Of a DNA stretch of 47,564 bases, positions 33,843-41,641 are shown piece after piece. The stretch's first letter is position 1, and every line of letters starts with the position of its first letter. Source of the DNA: Leptolyngbya sp. CCY15150. GTDB lineage: Bacteria > Cyanobacteriota > Cyanobacteriia > RECH01. Under the pieces are notes generated by a model. The model ran no database searches. It was not told the DNA's origin and worked only from the letters and a program-made list of their open reading frames with translations. The stretch lies in the NCBI RefSeq assembly GCF_016888135.1, contig NZ_JACSWB010000240.1:1-47564 (forward strand), in the 5' to 3' direction. A program made the translations under genes and the position numbers.

Positions 33843-34409
33843 GTGAAATTAATTATTCTGGGTGGGCCCGGAGCCGGCAAGGGCACGCAGGCCAGTCAGC
33901 TATGCCAATTTTTAAGCATTCCCCATATTTCTACGGGGACGATTTTGCGGGAGGCGATCGCTGCCCATAGTGACTTGGGGAAACAGGTGCAGGCTTATGT
34001 GGCACAGGGCGAATTTGTTCCCGATAAGATCATGATTGAGCTGATTCGTCAGCGATTGCAGCAGCCCGATAGTCAGCAGGGGTGGTTGCTGGACGGCTAT
34101 CCCCTGACGGCGTTTCAGGCGGAGGAACTAGACTTTTTGCTGGACTCCTTAGAGCAGCGCATTGACTGGGCCATCTGGTTAGAGGTGCCCAATGCGGTGT
34201 TGGTGGAGCGATCGTTGGAGCGATCGCGATCGGATGATCAGCCGGATGTGGTGCATCGTCGCCTGGAATTAATCCAAGAACGGACGGTGCCCATTTTGGA
34301 CTACTACGGCTACCGCAAACGGCTGCTGAAGATTGATGGCAACCAATCCATGGAGCAGGTACAGCAGGCGATTCGCCAAGCTCTTGGCCAGGGAAGTACC
34401 GAAGCCTAG
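33843..34409 (+). CDS. adk: Divergent adenylate kinase paralogue
   Basis: A 188-residue short-LID adenylate kinase-like protein. The P-loop GGPGAGKGTQ is at 7-16. Other parts align with Adk: HISTGT, LREAIAAHSDLGKQV, GEFVPDKIMIELIRQRL, GWLLDGYPLT, and RSDDQPDVVHRRL. Two normally conserved residues differ: STGD is STGT (Thr33), and DGFPRT is DGYPLT, so the Arg that contacts AMP is Leu88. AMP recognition may be altered, or the protein may prefer another nucleoside monophosphate. The start is GTG at 33843, with AGGAG (33833-33837) five bases upstream; an ATG 36 bp earlier is out of favour. It lies outside the ribosomal-protein operon that usually holds adk, so a second adk probably exists elsewhere. 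Confidence 0.85.
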   Translation: MKLIILGGPGAGKGTQASQLCQFLSIPHISTGTILREAIAAHSDLGKQVQAYVAQGEFVPDKIMIELIRQRLQQPDSQQGWLLDGYPLTAFQAEELDFLLDSLEQRIDWAIWLEVPNAVLVERSLERSRSDDQPDVVHRRLELIQERTVPILDYYGYRKRLLKIDGNQSMEQVQQAIRQALGQGSTEA

Positions 34410-35497
34410 GGTATCTTGAGCGATCGCTGATGTTGCTCCCGAATCAGGCGCTGCACGCTCACCAAGGCACGGTTTAGTTCATGGGGGCGAGCCTGGGGGG
34501 TGGCCAGATAGGCCTGCTGCTCTTGCTCAATCATCACCACATCTTGGCGCACTAAGCCATCTAGAAGCGATTGAGCTGCACCAAAGAGACGCTGTTTCAA
34601 AAATCGGCGGAAGGCGATCGGCAGTTTATGCAGTCGCGAGAAGGCTTGGAGGGAGGTGAAGTGAATCAGGTAAGCGCGGGTCTGGGTAGGGCCGATGGGA
34701 CAAAAGAGGCAGTAGATTTTGAAGTCTTGCCCTAGGGTCGAAACCCAGTTGGGATACACATAGCTGACGTCTAAGGGCTCGGGGTGTAATCGCCGCAGGC
34801 TGGGAAAGAAGAGTTGGGAAATCGACCAGATCTTATCAATGCGGTAGTAGCTTTGGGCTTCGTAGTGAACATCGACGCGATCGCTTGTTTCCTCTAAAGC
34901 CTGCAGTTTCGCCTCTGTCCAGGCTTGATAATCAGCATGGAGATGCCCGTGGTACATGTCCATGAGGTTTTCGATCAGGTAGGAATAGTGGGCTTGACAG
35001 TCGATGATCGAGACGGTGGCGATGTAGTTGAGATGCTCCCACTCGGGAATGCTGAGGGGATTCACCTGCTCGGCTAGGGCCGCATCCCCTGGAAAGACCC
35101 AGATAAAGCCATCCTGCTCTCGCACCGGGTAGAGCCGTACCCGACAGGAGGGCAGCCGCTGATCCTCGGCTAGGTAGGGCACCGCTGTACAATGTCCATC
35201 GCCAGCAATCCGCCAGCCATGGTAGGCGCATTCCAAGTCATCGCCCACCACCTGCCCCTCACTGAGTTTGACAAAGCGATGGGGGCAGCGATCGGCTAAC
35301 GCCTGCACCTGGCCGTGACTGTCTCGATAAAGAGCGATCGCCTCTCCCCAGATCGTCACCCCCCGGGGCGTAGTCGTCACCTCGTCACTGCGCGCCGCAA
35401 CGTACCAATGGTTGGGGTTGATGCCAGCTTGGCGCACATCAAAGGATCCTGGCTGAGAGGCAGGAGATTCGACAGGATCGCTAAAGGTTTGGGTCAT
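34406..35497 (-). CDS. cruH: Rieske non-heme iron oxygenase, CruH-like
   Basis: A 363-residue oxygenase of the pheophorbide-a-oxygenase-like type. The Rieske cluster ligands are in CPHR (Cys71, His73) and CAYHGW (Cys90, His93). The mononuclear iron site is ENLMDMYHGHLH (about 176-187). CruH of Synechococcus PCC 7002 is a Rieske oxygenase that oxidises the ring methyl groups in synechoxanthin synthesis, acting after CruE. The assignment here depends on the neighbour: the gene lies 185 bp downstream of a CruE/CrtU-type gene on the same strand. Without it, any PaO-like oxygenase would fit. ATG 35497 starts MTQTFSDP; an ATG 21 bp upstream is possible. The stop overlaps the adk stop in a shared CTAG. 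Confidence 0.65.
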   Translation of the reverse strand: MTQTFSDPVESPASQPGSFDVRQAGINPNHWYVAARSDEVTTTPRGVTIWGEAIALYRDSHGQVQALADRCPHRFVKLSEGQVVGDDLECAYHGWRIAGDGHCTAVPYLAEDQRLPSCRVRLYPVREQDGFIWVFPGDAALAEQVNPLSIPEWEHLNYIATVSIIDCQAHYSYLIENLMDMYHGHLHADYQAWTEAKLQALEETSDRVDVHYEAQSYYRIDKIWSISQLFFPSLRRLHPEPLDVSYVYPNWVSTLGQDFKIYCLFCPIGPTQTRAYLIHFTSLQAFSRLHKLPIAFRRFLKQRLFGAAQSLLDGLVRQDVVMIEQEQQAYLATPQARPHELNRALVSVQRLIREQHQRSLKIP

Positions 35498-35682
35498 CGC
35501 AGTGAGTACCAAATGCAATGGAAAGGGGATGGCTCATCAAGTCCTTAGGATTGGGGAGAACTGAGGAGGAGGTTCAGGATCTGGCGGGACGACTAGGGGA
35601 ATACGCAACACCTCGACATTTCCCCTGATGCCTTGACCTGAGAGACGTGAGTCGTTCTCCCAGGTTTGCTTATGAACCAGCG

Positions 35683-37635
35683 TTAAGCGAGGATGGAAAA
35701 TACGCCTTGAGGACGCACCGTGAGTAAGGTGCGACGCTGTAGACCCTCTTGGTGTAGAACCGCATTGGCTGCCAGCAGACCGCTACTCACCGCCCGCTCC
35801 ATCAAGCCGCAGGGGAAGGGCATTTTCACCCAGTCGCCAGCGAAGAGGAGGTTGGGAGCCAGAGACTGGGTTTCGGGACGGTTGGGGTAGCTGCCGGGGG
35901 GGAAGCCGGAGAAGTTTTTCTGGTTGACCAGTTCTCGATGCAGCATAGAAGCATCCTTGAGGGCTGGAACAATGTCGTAAAGTTCTTCCTCAAAGGTGGT
36001 CAGGATGGCTTGCTGGGTGGGAAAGTCCCGCTCTTTGTAGCAGTAGGCATGGAGTTCCACAACGCTGCCGCCGCTTTTCTTAGCCCACTCGATATAGTCG
36101 TCCTGAATGCGATGGTAGAGGGTGATGCTATCGGTGAGGCGATAGCCTGACAGGGAGGTGAAGTCGCTGAACTCCCAGTCAAAGTCTTGGTCAAACCAGA
36201 ATCTGGCTACAGCAAAGGGATCAGCGATCGCTAACTGACCAATTTGCTCTTGGATCTGGGGATGAACGTCTCCCTGGGATTGATCCAGCAGGTAGCGAAC
36301 GCCGGGCACGTCGGTGGCGAAGACAAAGTAGTCGGCATCTAGAGTTTGGGCCAGGCTGGGGGTTGGATCCGCGCTGGCGAGCTGGATGCGATCGCCCTCG
36401 GTTTGTACCACCTGATAGCGGTCTAGATCACGGCGGGCAGGGCCGCTGACCACGCGCCCTTGGGCATCGTAGACAGCGCCATGGCAGGGGCAGTGAAATT
36501 CGCCGTTGGCGGCGGGCTGAACGGTACAGCCTTGATGGGTGCAGGTGAGGGATAGGGCTTCGGTGTGGTTTTGGGTAGCATAGACGCGATCGCCTGCGCC
36601 GTAGAACTGGGTTGCACCTTCGGTGGGGATCACGTCATTTTTCGCCACCCAGAAGGGAGCTGGCGAGGTGGCGCTACCGTCCACATAGTCCACAGAAGCA
36701 ACTTGGCTATCGGCCCAGTTCACCTGAGTGACCGAGACCCCGGTGAGCACCTTGCCGCCCTTGCTCTGAATGGCCGCCACAATTGGATCGACTAAGCTGC
36801 GACCCATATCCTGGCGGGTGCCGCGAAAGGCTAGCCCCTCGGGATTGCCAAAGAAGTAAAAGTGGAAAAACTGCATCAGTTCTCCCGCACTTAAAACATC
36901 CGGGGCATTGAGGCTGGATTTGGCAAAGGGTAAAAAGTACAGGTCATAGAGACCTTGGGGAAAGTCATTCTTCACCCACTCGGTCACCGACATGTTATCC
37001 AAGCGGCCATAGCTGCGCTGGGGATGGAAGCCGGTAATTTCGCGAAACACCTGCCAATGGGAAAACTTCAGCAGGTTCAGCCCCCAGTTCAACCGATTAT
37101 CGGAGGCGATCGCTAGATCGACGATGTTCCAGGGAAAAGCTGAACTGCTTGGTCGGAAGCGTTCTGGCGCATAGGCTTGCTTATCGCCTTTATAGACGAC
37201 GGCGTAAAACGGCAGGGAGGTGAAGTTCTCTTGGGCTTCTAGCTCATCCACTAAGCTCCACAAGTTGTAGTACTGGGGGAAGAAGCCGTGGAAGCCGTGC
37301 TCCATGCGCAGGGGTTCTCCACCGACTTCAATATCCCAACTGGCGATTTTGCCGCCCAACTGGGGTGATTTTTCCAGCAACGTCACCTCAACACCGCGTT
37401 GGCTGAGTTCGTAGGCTGCTGCCAAGCCCGCTAAGCCGCCCCCGACGACCACCGCTCGTCGAGGCTGGCTGAGGTGAGTCGGCAGAGCGATCGCATCTTC
37501 TTGGTACGTAGAAGGCTGGGGCTTAGAAAACCGAGAGTAGCCCAGGGCTCCCCCTACCGTACTCACGCCCGCCAGCTTGAGCACCGTACGCCGAGAAACC
37601 TGGGTAGACAATAGCGATTGAAGCTTTGGATTCAT
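35683..37635 (-). CDS. cruE: CruE/CrtU-type carotenoid desaturase-methyltransferase with inserted Rieske domain
   Basis: A 650-residue FAD-dependent protein of the phytoene-desaturase superfamily. The dinucleotide loop VVGGGLAGLAAAYELSQRG is at about 63-81. MEHGFHGFFPQYYNL (111-125) matches CrtU isorenieratene synthases, and the C-terminal NLLFAGDWVKMPFPCGLMERAVSSG closes the FAD site. CrtU/CruE turn beta rings into aromatic chi or phi rings by desaturation and methyl migration. Residues about 325-415 are a Rieske insert: CTHQGC (365-370) and CPCHG (382-386), the b6f-type pattern with cluster ligands and a disulfide pair. The N-terminus, SRRTVLKLAGVSTVGGALG, is a Tat-type signal. Together with the cruH-like gene downstream it suggests an aromatic carotenoid pathway. 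Confidence 0.8.
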   Translation of the reverse strand: MNPKLQSLLSTQVSRRTVLKLAGVSTVGGALGYSRFSKPQPSTYQEDAIALPTHLSQPRRAVVVGGGLAGLAAAYELSQRGVEVTLLEKSPQLGGKIASWDIEVGGEPLRMEHGFHGFFPQYYNLWSLVDELEAQENFTSLPFYAVVYKGDKQAYAPERFRPSSSAFPWNIVDLAIASDNRLNWGLNLLKFSHWQVFREITGFHPQRSYGRLDNMSVTEWVKNDFPQGLYDLYFLPFAKSSLNAPDVLSAGELMQFFHFYFFGNPEGLAFRGTRQDMGRSLVDPIVAAIQSKGGKVLTGVSVTQVNWADSQVASVDYVDGSATSPAPFWVAKNDVIPTEGATQFYGAGDRVYATQNHTEALSLTCTHQGCTVQPAANGEFHCPCHGAVYDAQGRVVSGPARRDLDRYQVVQTEGDRIQLASADPTPSLAQTLDADYFVFATDVPGVRYLLDQSQGDVHPQIQEQIGQLAIADPFAVARFWFDQDFDWEFSDFTSLSGYRLTDSITLYHRIQDDYIEWAKKSGGSVVELHAYCYKERDFPTQQAILTTFEEELYDIVPALKDASMLHRELVNQKNFSGFPPGSYPNRPETQSLAPNLLFAGDWVKMPFPCGLMERAVSSGLLAANAVLHQEGLQRRTLLTVRPQGVFSILA

Positions 37636-38194
37636 GAACGATGCAGTTAAAAGATGCCGTTAAACAAAAACAGTCAATAATCAGCAAAGGTAATCCCGTG
37701 GAGCGATCGCATGGATGTGGATGATGATAGCTGAGTTTCTAGCATCACTGCATCTTATGTCAGATGTCTAGCGGGATGCTCCCTGTGTAGTTCTAGGATG
37801 TCTAGTCCTAGTCGTTCTAGTCCTAGTAGCCCTAGTGTTCAAGATGCTGCATCTGGAACCGTGTTGCTGACACTACACATACGCCCAAATGCGGAAAATT
37901 CAACGATACTTCGGAATCTCTTTAGCTCCACCCAGGGTGAGGTACGCCCTAGCTGGGACGTTTGGCGGTGTGGGAAACATCTTGCGAAATATGAACATCT
38001 CCTGAAACTCTAGCCGTAGAGTCTCTCTAGTGACGTAGTATCGTAAAACTTATGGGGACATGCCTTGAGGGTCATCTGAGTTGCCTTTTCATCGCTTAGC
38101 CTCAGCGAGTTGGGTGCTGGCTGATGACGGGCTAGCGCTTTTTCACCGCGAATCTTCATCAATGGCTGGTTAGAGAGACAGGATTTTTTGCATC
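37636..38194. other. Divergent spacer between cruE-like gene and aminotransferase
   Basis: This 559-bp region must contain the cruE-like and aminotransferase promoters. From 37768 to 37835 there are seven CTAG tetranucleotides in 68 bp, with TCTAGTCCTAG words repeated. A 71-codon frame from 37798 lies within this and is serine-rich at its start; I do not accept it as a gene. Nothing else is recognisable. Confidence 0.5.
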
Positions 38195-39358
38195 ATGGAA
38201 TTTGCAGCACGAGTCGGAAGCGTTCAGCCCTCTGTGACCCTAGCCATTACGGCAAAGGCGAAGGCCATGAAAGCTGATGGGGTAGATGTCTGTAGCTTTA
38301 CGGCAGGCGAACCCGACTTTGATACGCCGATTCATATTCGCGAAGCAGCTAAGCAAGCTCTTGACCAAGGCAAGACCCGCTACGGCCCAGCCGCCGGTGA
38401 ACCCAAACTTCGGGAAGCGATCGCCGCCCGTCTGCAGCAGGATGATGATCTTTGCTACGGGCCCGAAAATATTATCGTCACCAACGGTGGCAAGCATTCC
38501 CTGTTCAACCTGATGCTGGCGATGATCCAAGAAGGGGATGAGGTGATTATTCCTGCGCCCTACTGGGTGAGCTATCCAGAAATGGTGAAGCTGGCCGGTG
38601 GCACGCCGGTGATTGTTCCCACAGATACCAGCACGGGGCTACGCATCACCCCCGAAGCTCTCCAGCAGGCGATCACGCCGCGCACGAAGCTGTTTGTGCT
38701 CAACTCCCCTGCCAATCCTACCGGCATGGTCTACACACCGGAGGAAATTCGCGCCCTAGCCAAGGTGGTGGACGACCATGATATCTGGGTGGTGTCGGAT
38801 GAAATCTACAGCAAGATTCTGTACGATGGCGCAACCCATTTGAGCATTGGCGCGGTCAGTCCGGCGGCCTTTAGCCGCACGATCATCAGCAGCGGCTTTG
38901 CCAAGGCCTACGCCATGACCGGCTGGCGGATTGGCTTTCTGGCTGGGCCGGCTGAGCTGATTAAAACCGCTGCCACCATTCAAGGGCACAGCACCTCCAA
39001 TGTTTGCACCTTTGCCCAATATGGAGCGATCGCTGCCTGTGAGGGCCCTCAAGACTGCGTGCAGGAGATGGTCAGCGCTTTTGCCGAACGCCGCCGATTT
39101 TTGCTGGATGCGATCGCGTCCATTCCTGGTCTCTCTTGCCCAACGCCCAACGGTGCTTTCTATAGTTTTCTGAATATTAGTAAAACTGGATTAACGTCTC
39201 TGGAATTTTGCGATCAGTTGCTGGAGGAACAGCAAGTGGCGGTGATCCCAGGGGGTGCCTTCGGTGCCGATGACCACGTGCGCATCTCCTATGCCACAGA
39301 CCTAGCCACCCTGAAAACCGGGTTCGATCGCATTGCCGCATTTGTTGCATCTCGATAG
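38195..39358 (+). CDS. aspC: Class I aminotransferase, aspartate aminotransferase type
   Basis: A 387-residue PLP aminotransferase of the AspC Ib type that transfers amino groups between aspartate/glutamate and 2-oxo acids. [11 protein letters not shown] at about 34-44, [29 protein letters not shown] and the PLP-lysine region [17 protein letters not shown] are conserved. In cyanobacteria related enzymes may also serve as prephenate or other transaminases, so the exact substrate is inferred. ATG 38195 yields [13 protein letters not shown], similar to usual starts (LARRVSAVPPS). It is separately transcribed; the next gene starts 125 bp downstream on the same strand. Confidence 0.93.
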   Translation: MEFAARVGSVQPSVTLAITAKAKAMKADGVDVCSFTAGEPDFDTPIHIREAAKQALDQGKTRYGPAAGEPKLREAIAARLQQDDDLCYGPENIIVTNGGKHSLFNLMLAMIQEGDEVIIPAPYWVSYPEMVKLAGGTPVIVPTDTSTGLRITPEALQQAITPRTKLFVLNSPANPTGMVYTPEEIRALAKVVDDHDIWVVSDEIYSKILYDGATHLSIGAVSPAAFSRTIISSGFAKAYAMTGWRIGFLAGPAELIKTAATIQGHSTSNVCTFAQYGAIAACEGPQDCVQEMVSAFAERRRFLLDAIASIPGLSCPTPNGAFYSFLNISKTGLTSLEFCDQLLEEQQVAVIPGGAFGADDHVRISYATDLATLKTGFDRIAAFVASR

Positions 39359-39483
39359 CCCGCGGCTCTTGACGCTCGATGCATGATCCCGAACCGCTAT
39401 CCAGACATCTCCTCTGTCTGCGATCGCCAACAAGCGGCTAGGCTAGGGTAAGAGATTGGTTCAAGCGTTCAAGGCGGTATCGT

Positions 39484-40914
39484 ATGTCCCAGAAAAATGA
39501 AGCTCCCATCCTAATTCTGTCGCTGTTTATTACCCTGGCCGCTATTGGCTTTGGTGCCTATTGGCTGGTGGGAAATCTTGGGTTGCTAGGGGGCGATCCG
39601 GCGGCAACTAGCACAACGTCTGGCTCTAGCGATGGCTCTAGCGATCCCGCTGCTCCTGGTTCATCCTCCCCAACGGGTGGCCAACTCAGCCAAGGCGATC
39701 GCCTGCTGGTCTCCAGCAATACCTCGCCGCAGAAGCAAGCCGGCATTCAAGCGATCGCCGCTGGGAACTACAGCGAAGCCGTGCAGCAACTAGAAGCCGC
39801 TATAGCCGCCAACCGCAATGATCCCGAAGCGTTGATCTACCTGAACAACGCTCGGATTGCCGATCGCCCTGCCTATACCGTGGCGATCGCCGTTCCTGCC
39901 AGCAGCGCCAGTGATTCCACAGAAGAACTGCTGCGGGGGATCGCCCAAGCGCAAAACGAAGTCAACCAAGCTGGCGGCATTCAGGGCACGCCCCTCAAAG
40001 TGGTGATCGCGGATGATGGCAATAGCCCAGACACGGCGGCCCAACTTGCCCAAACCCTAGCGGGTGAGTCAGACATTCTCGGCGTCATTGGTCACTTCAG
40101 CAGTGATGCCACCCTGGCTGCTGGCGAGGTCTATCAACAGCAAAGTCTACCGGTGATCTCCCCCACCAGCACCTCCGTCCGCATTTCAGGACTAGGCGAT
40201 TATGTATTTCGCACCGTCCAGAGCGATCGCTTCACCGCCGATAGCTTGGCCCGCTACATGCTAGACAACAATCTGCAGCAGGCGGCGGTCGTCTACGACT
40301 CCAGCAGCGACTACAGCAGTTCGCTCAAAGATGCCTTTACATCGGCGGTGTTCTCAGGGGGTGGGCAAATTACCGCTGAAGTGGATGTCAGCTCGGGGTT
40401 TGATGCCAACGCTGCCGTGGAGCAAGCCATTCAGCAAGGCACTCAGGTTTTAATGCTGGCCACCAATACCCAAACTCGCCCCCAGGCTCTACAGGTGATC
40501 GCCGCCAATCGCCAGCGCTTGCAGCTCCTAGGGGGCGACAGCTTGTTTACGGCGGAACTGCTGCAAACGGGACAGGCTGATGCTGTGGGTATGGTGGTGG
40601 CAGCTCCGTGGCATCGGGATGCTGACCCATCGGCCACCTTTCCCCAAGCGGCCCGTCAACTCTGGGGCGGGGATGTGAGCTGGCGGTCTGCCATGACCTA
40701 CGATGCAGCTCAGGTTTTTATTGCCGCCATGGCCCAAAACCCAACGCGCTCAGGTATCCATCAAGCGCTTAATACGCCCAACTTTTCGGCAAATGGCGCA
40801 TCTGGGACAATTCAGTTTTTGCCTTCAGGCGATCGCAACCGCGCGGCACAGCTCGTGGTGGTGCAGCCTGGATCCCAGTCGGGCTATGGGTATGATTTCA
40901 CACCCCTACCCTAG
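39484..40914 (+). CDS. ABC-transporter-type periplasmic binding protein with TPR-like N-terminal part
   Basis: A 476-residue protein. Residues about 8-31 are a signal anchor (ILILSLFITLAAIGFGAYWLV). A serine- and glycine-rich spacer follows (about 38-70), then a TPR-like pair of helices (about 80-120: QAGIQAIAAGNYSEAVQQLEAAI and PEALIYLNNA). From about 130 onward it is a Peripla_BP_6 (LivJ-type) ligand-binding domain: VAIAVPASS, LLRGIAQAQNEVNQAGGIQGTPL, VIGHFSSDATLAAG, LPVISPTSTS, VFRTVQSD. Such proteins bind amino acids or amides. The absence of permease or ATPase genes nearby, and the TPR part, suggest a sensory or scaffold role is possible. The ligand is unknown. Confidence 0.87.
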   Translation: MSQKNEAPILILSLFITLAAIGFGAYWLVGNLGLLGGDPAATSTTSGSSDGSSDPAAPGSSSPTGGQLSQGDRLLVSSNTSPQKQAGIQAIAAGNYSEAVQQLEAAIAANRNDPEALIYLNNARIADRPAYTVAIAVPASSASDSTEELLRGIAQAQNEVNQAGGIQGTPLKVVIADDGNSPDTAAQLAQTLAGESDILGVIGHFSSDATLAAGEVYQQQSLPVISPTSTSVRISGLGDYVFRTVQSDRFTADSLARYMLDNNLQQAAVVYDSSSDYSSSLKDAFTSAVFSGGGQITAEVDVSSGFDANAAVEQAIQQGTQVLMLATNTQTRPQALQVIAANRQRLQLLGGDSLFTAELLQTGQADAVGMVVAAPWHRDADPSATFPQAARQLWGGDVSWRSAMTYDAAQVFIAAMAQNPTRSGIHQALNTPNFSANGASGTIQFLPSGDRNRAAQLVVVQPGSQSGYGYDFTPLP

Positions 40915-41641
40915 GGGATACTTGGCGGTGCGGGGGAGCTCTGGCATCGATGGTCTAGATCGATAGACTGGTCGGGAGTATACCGAATGGTGTTGATAGT
41001 AATGATAGGGCTATTCAATGACAGTGATAGGGTTCCCTAATCAGTCTGAAACTAGACGTCCATGTCTGTAGAAACTCTTAAAACCTGTCGATTTTTTGCA
41101 ACTGTGCTGCACACTAAACATAGTGCAAATACGTCATCAATTCTTGACCCGTTGCTGTTCTGTCCAACCCTTTACTCAATGCTGCTGAAGCGGTTGTCTT
41201 GAGGCTATGAGATCCCTTGATCGACCCAAGACAATCTACTCTATGGCATGGGCAAACCATGAACTTCCCCTAGCTATTGAGGGAGATTCAGATTTAAGAA
41301 CCCTACTAGCAAAACAACCTTGGTTTATCCCTCTGATGTCTTCCCTGGGCTCAATGTAACTCGTCTTAAGTCTTCTATATCAATGTTTTCTGCGACATCC
41401 TGAAAGGCTTAATCTCCCGCGCCGTGAGTTTGGGTGACCGACTCAGGGTTCCTATCGATACCTGACGTCCTGCACAGCCACCCATCCTAGGTCAAGCCCT
41501 AAATCAATCAGAGTATTCAGAGATTTTACTGAATGCGTTCCGCATTTTTCTTGGAAAATATCGGGCTAAAGACGCAATTATAAGAACCTCAAGTATGATT
41601 GAATTCTAGTGCGATAGTATTTTTAAAACTCTAACGACTCA
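40915..41641. other. Long spacer between binding protein gene and metG
   Basis: This 727-bp region is the longest without a recognised gene. Its base composition is more AT-rich toward metG. It holds a terminator-like hairpin at 41532-41550 on the plus strand, implying a transcript ending there. A 50-codon frame at 41207-41359 exists but lacks family similarity that I recognise. A candidate small RNA would lie upstream of 41550. Confidence 0.5.
41532..41550 (+). terminator. Short terminator-like hairpin upstream of metG
   Basis: AATGCG (41532-41537) pairs with CGCATT (41541-41546) around a three-base loop and is followed by TTTCTT, giving five T residues at 41545-41549. It lies 92 bp before the metG start, so any transcript ending here does not include metG. 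Confidence 0.6.

Noticed and set aside
37798-38013. 71-codon plus-strand frame upstream of the aminotransferase
   Set aside because: Its first part is only the CTAG-rich repeat read as serine and proline, the rest has no recognisable motif, and there is no ribosome site.
41207-41359. 50-codon frame in the metG upstream spacer
   Set aside because: GAGG lies only two bases before the ATG, and the product has no hydrophobic span, repeat or motif. Kept only as a note on the spacer.
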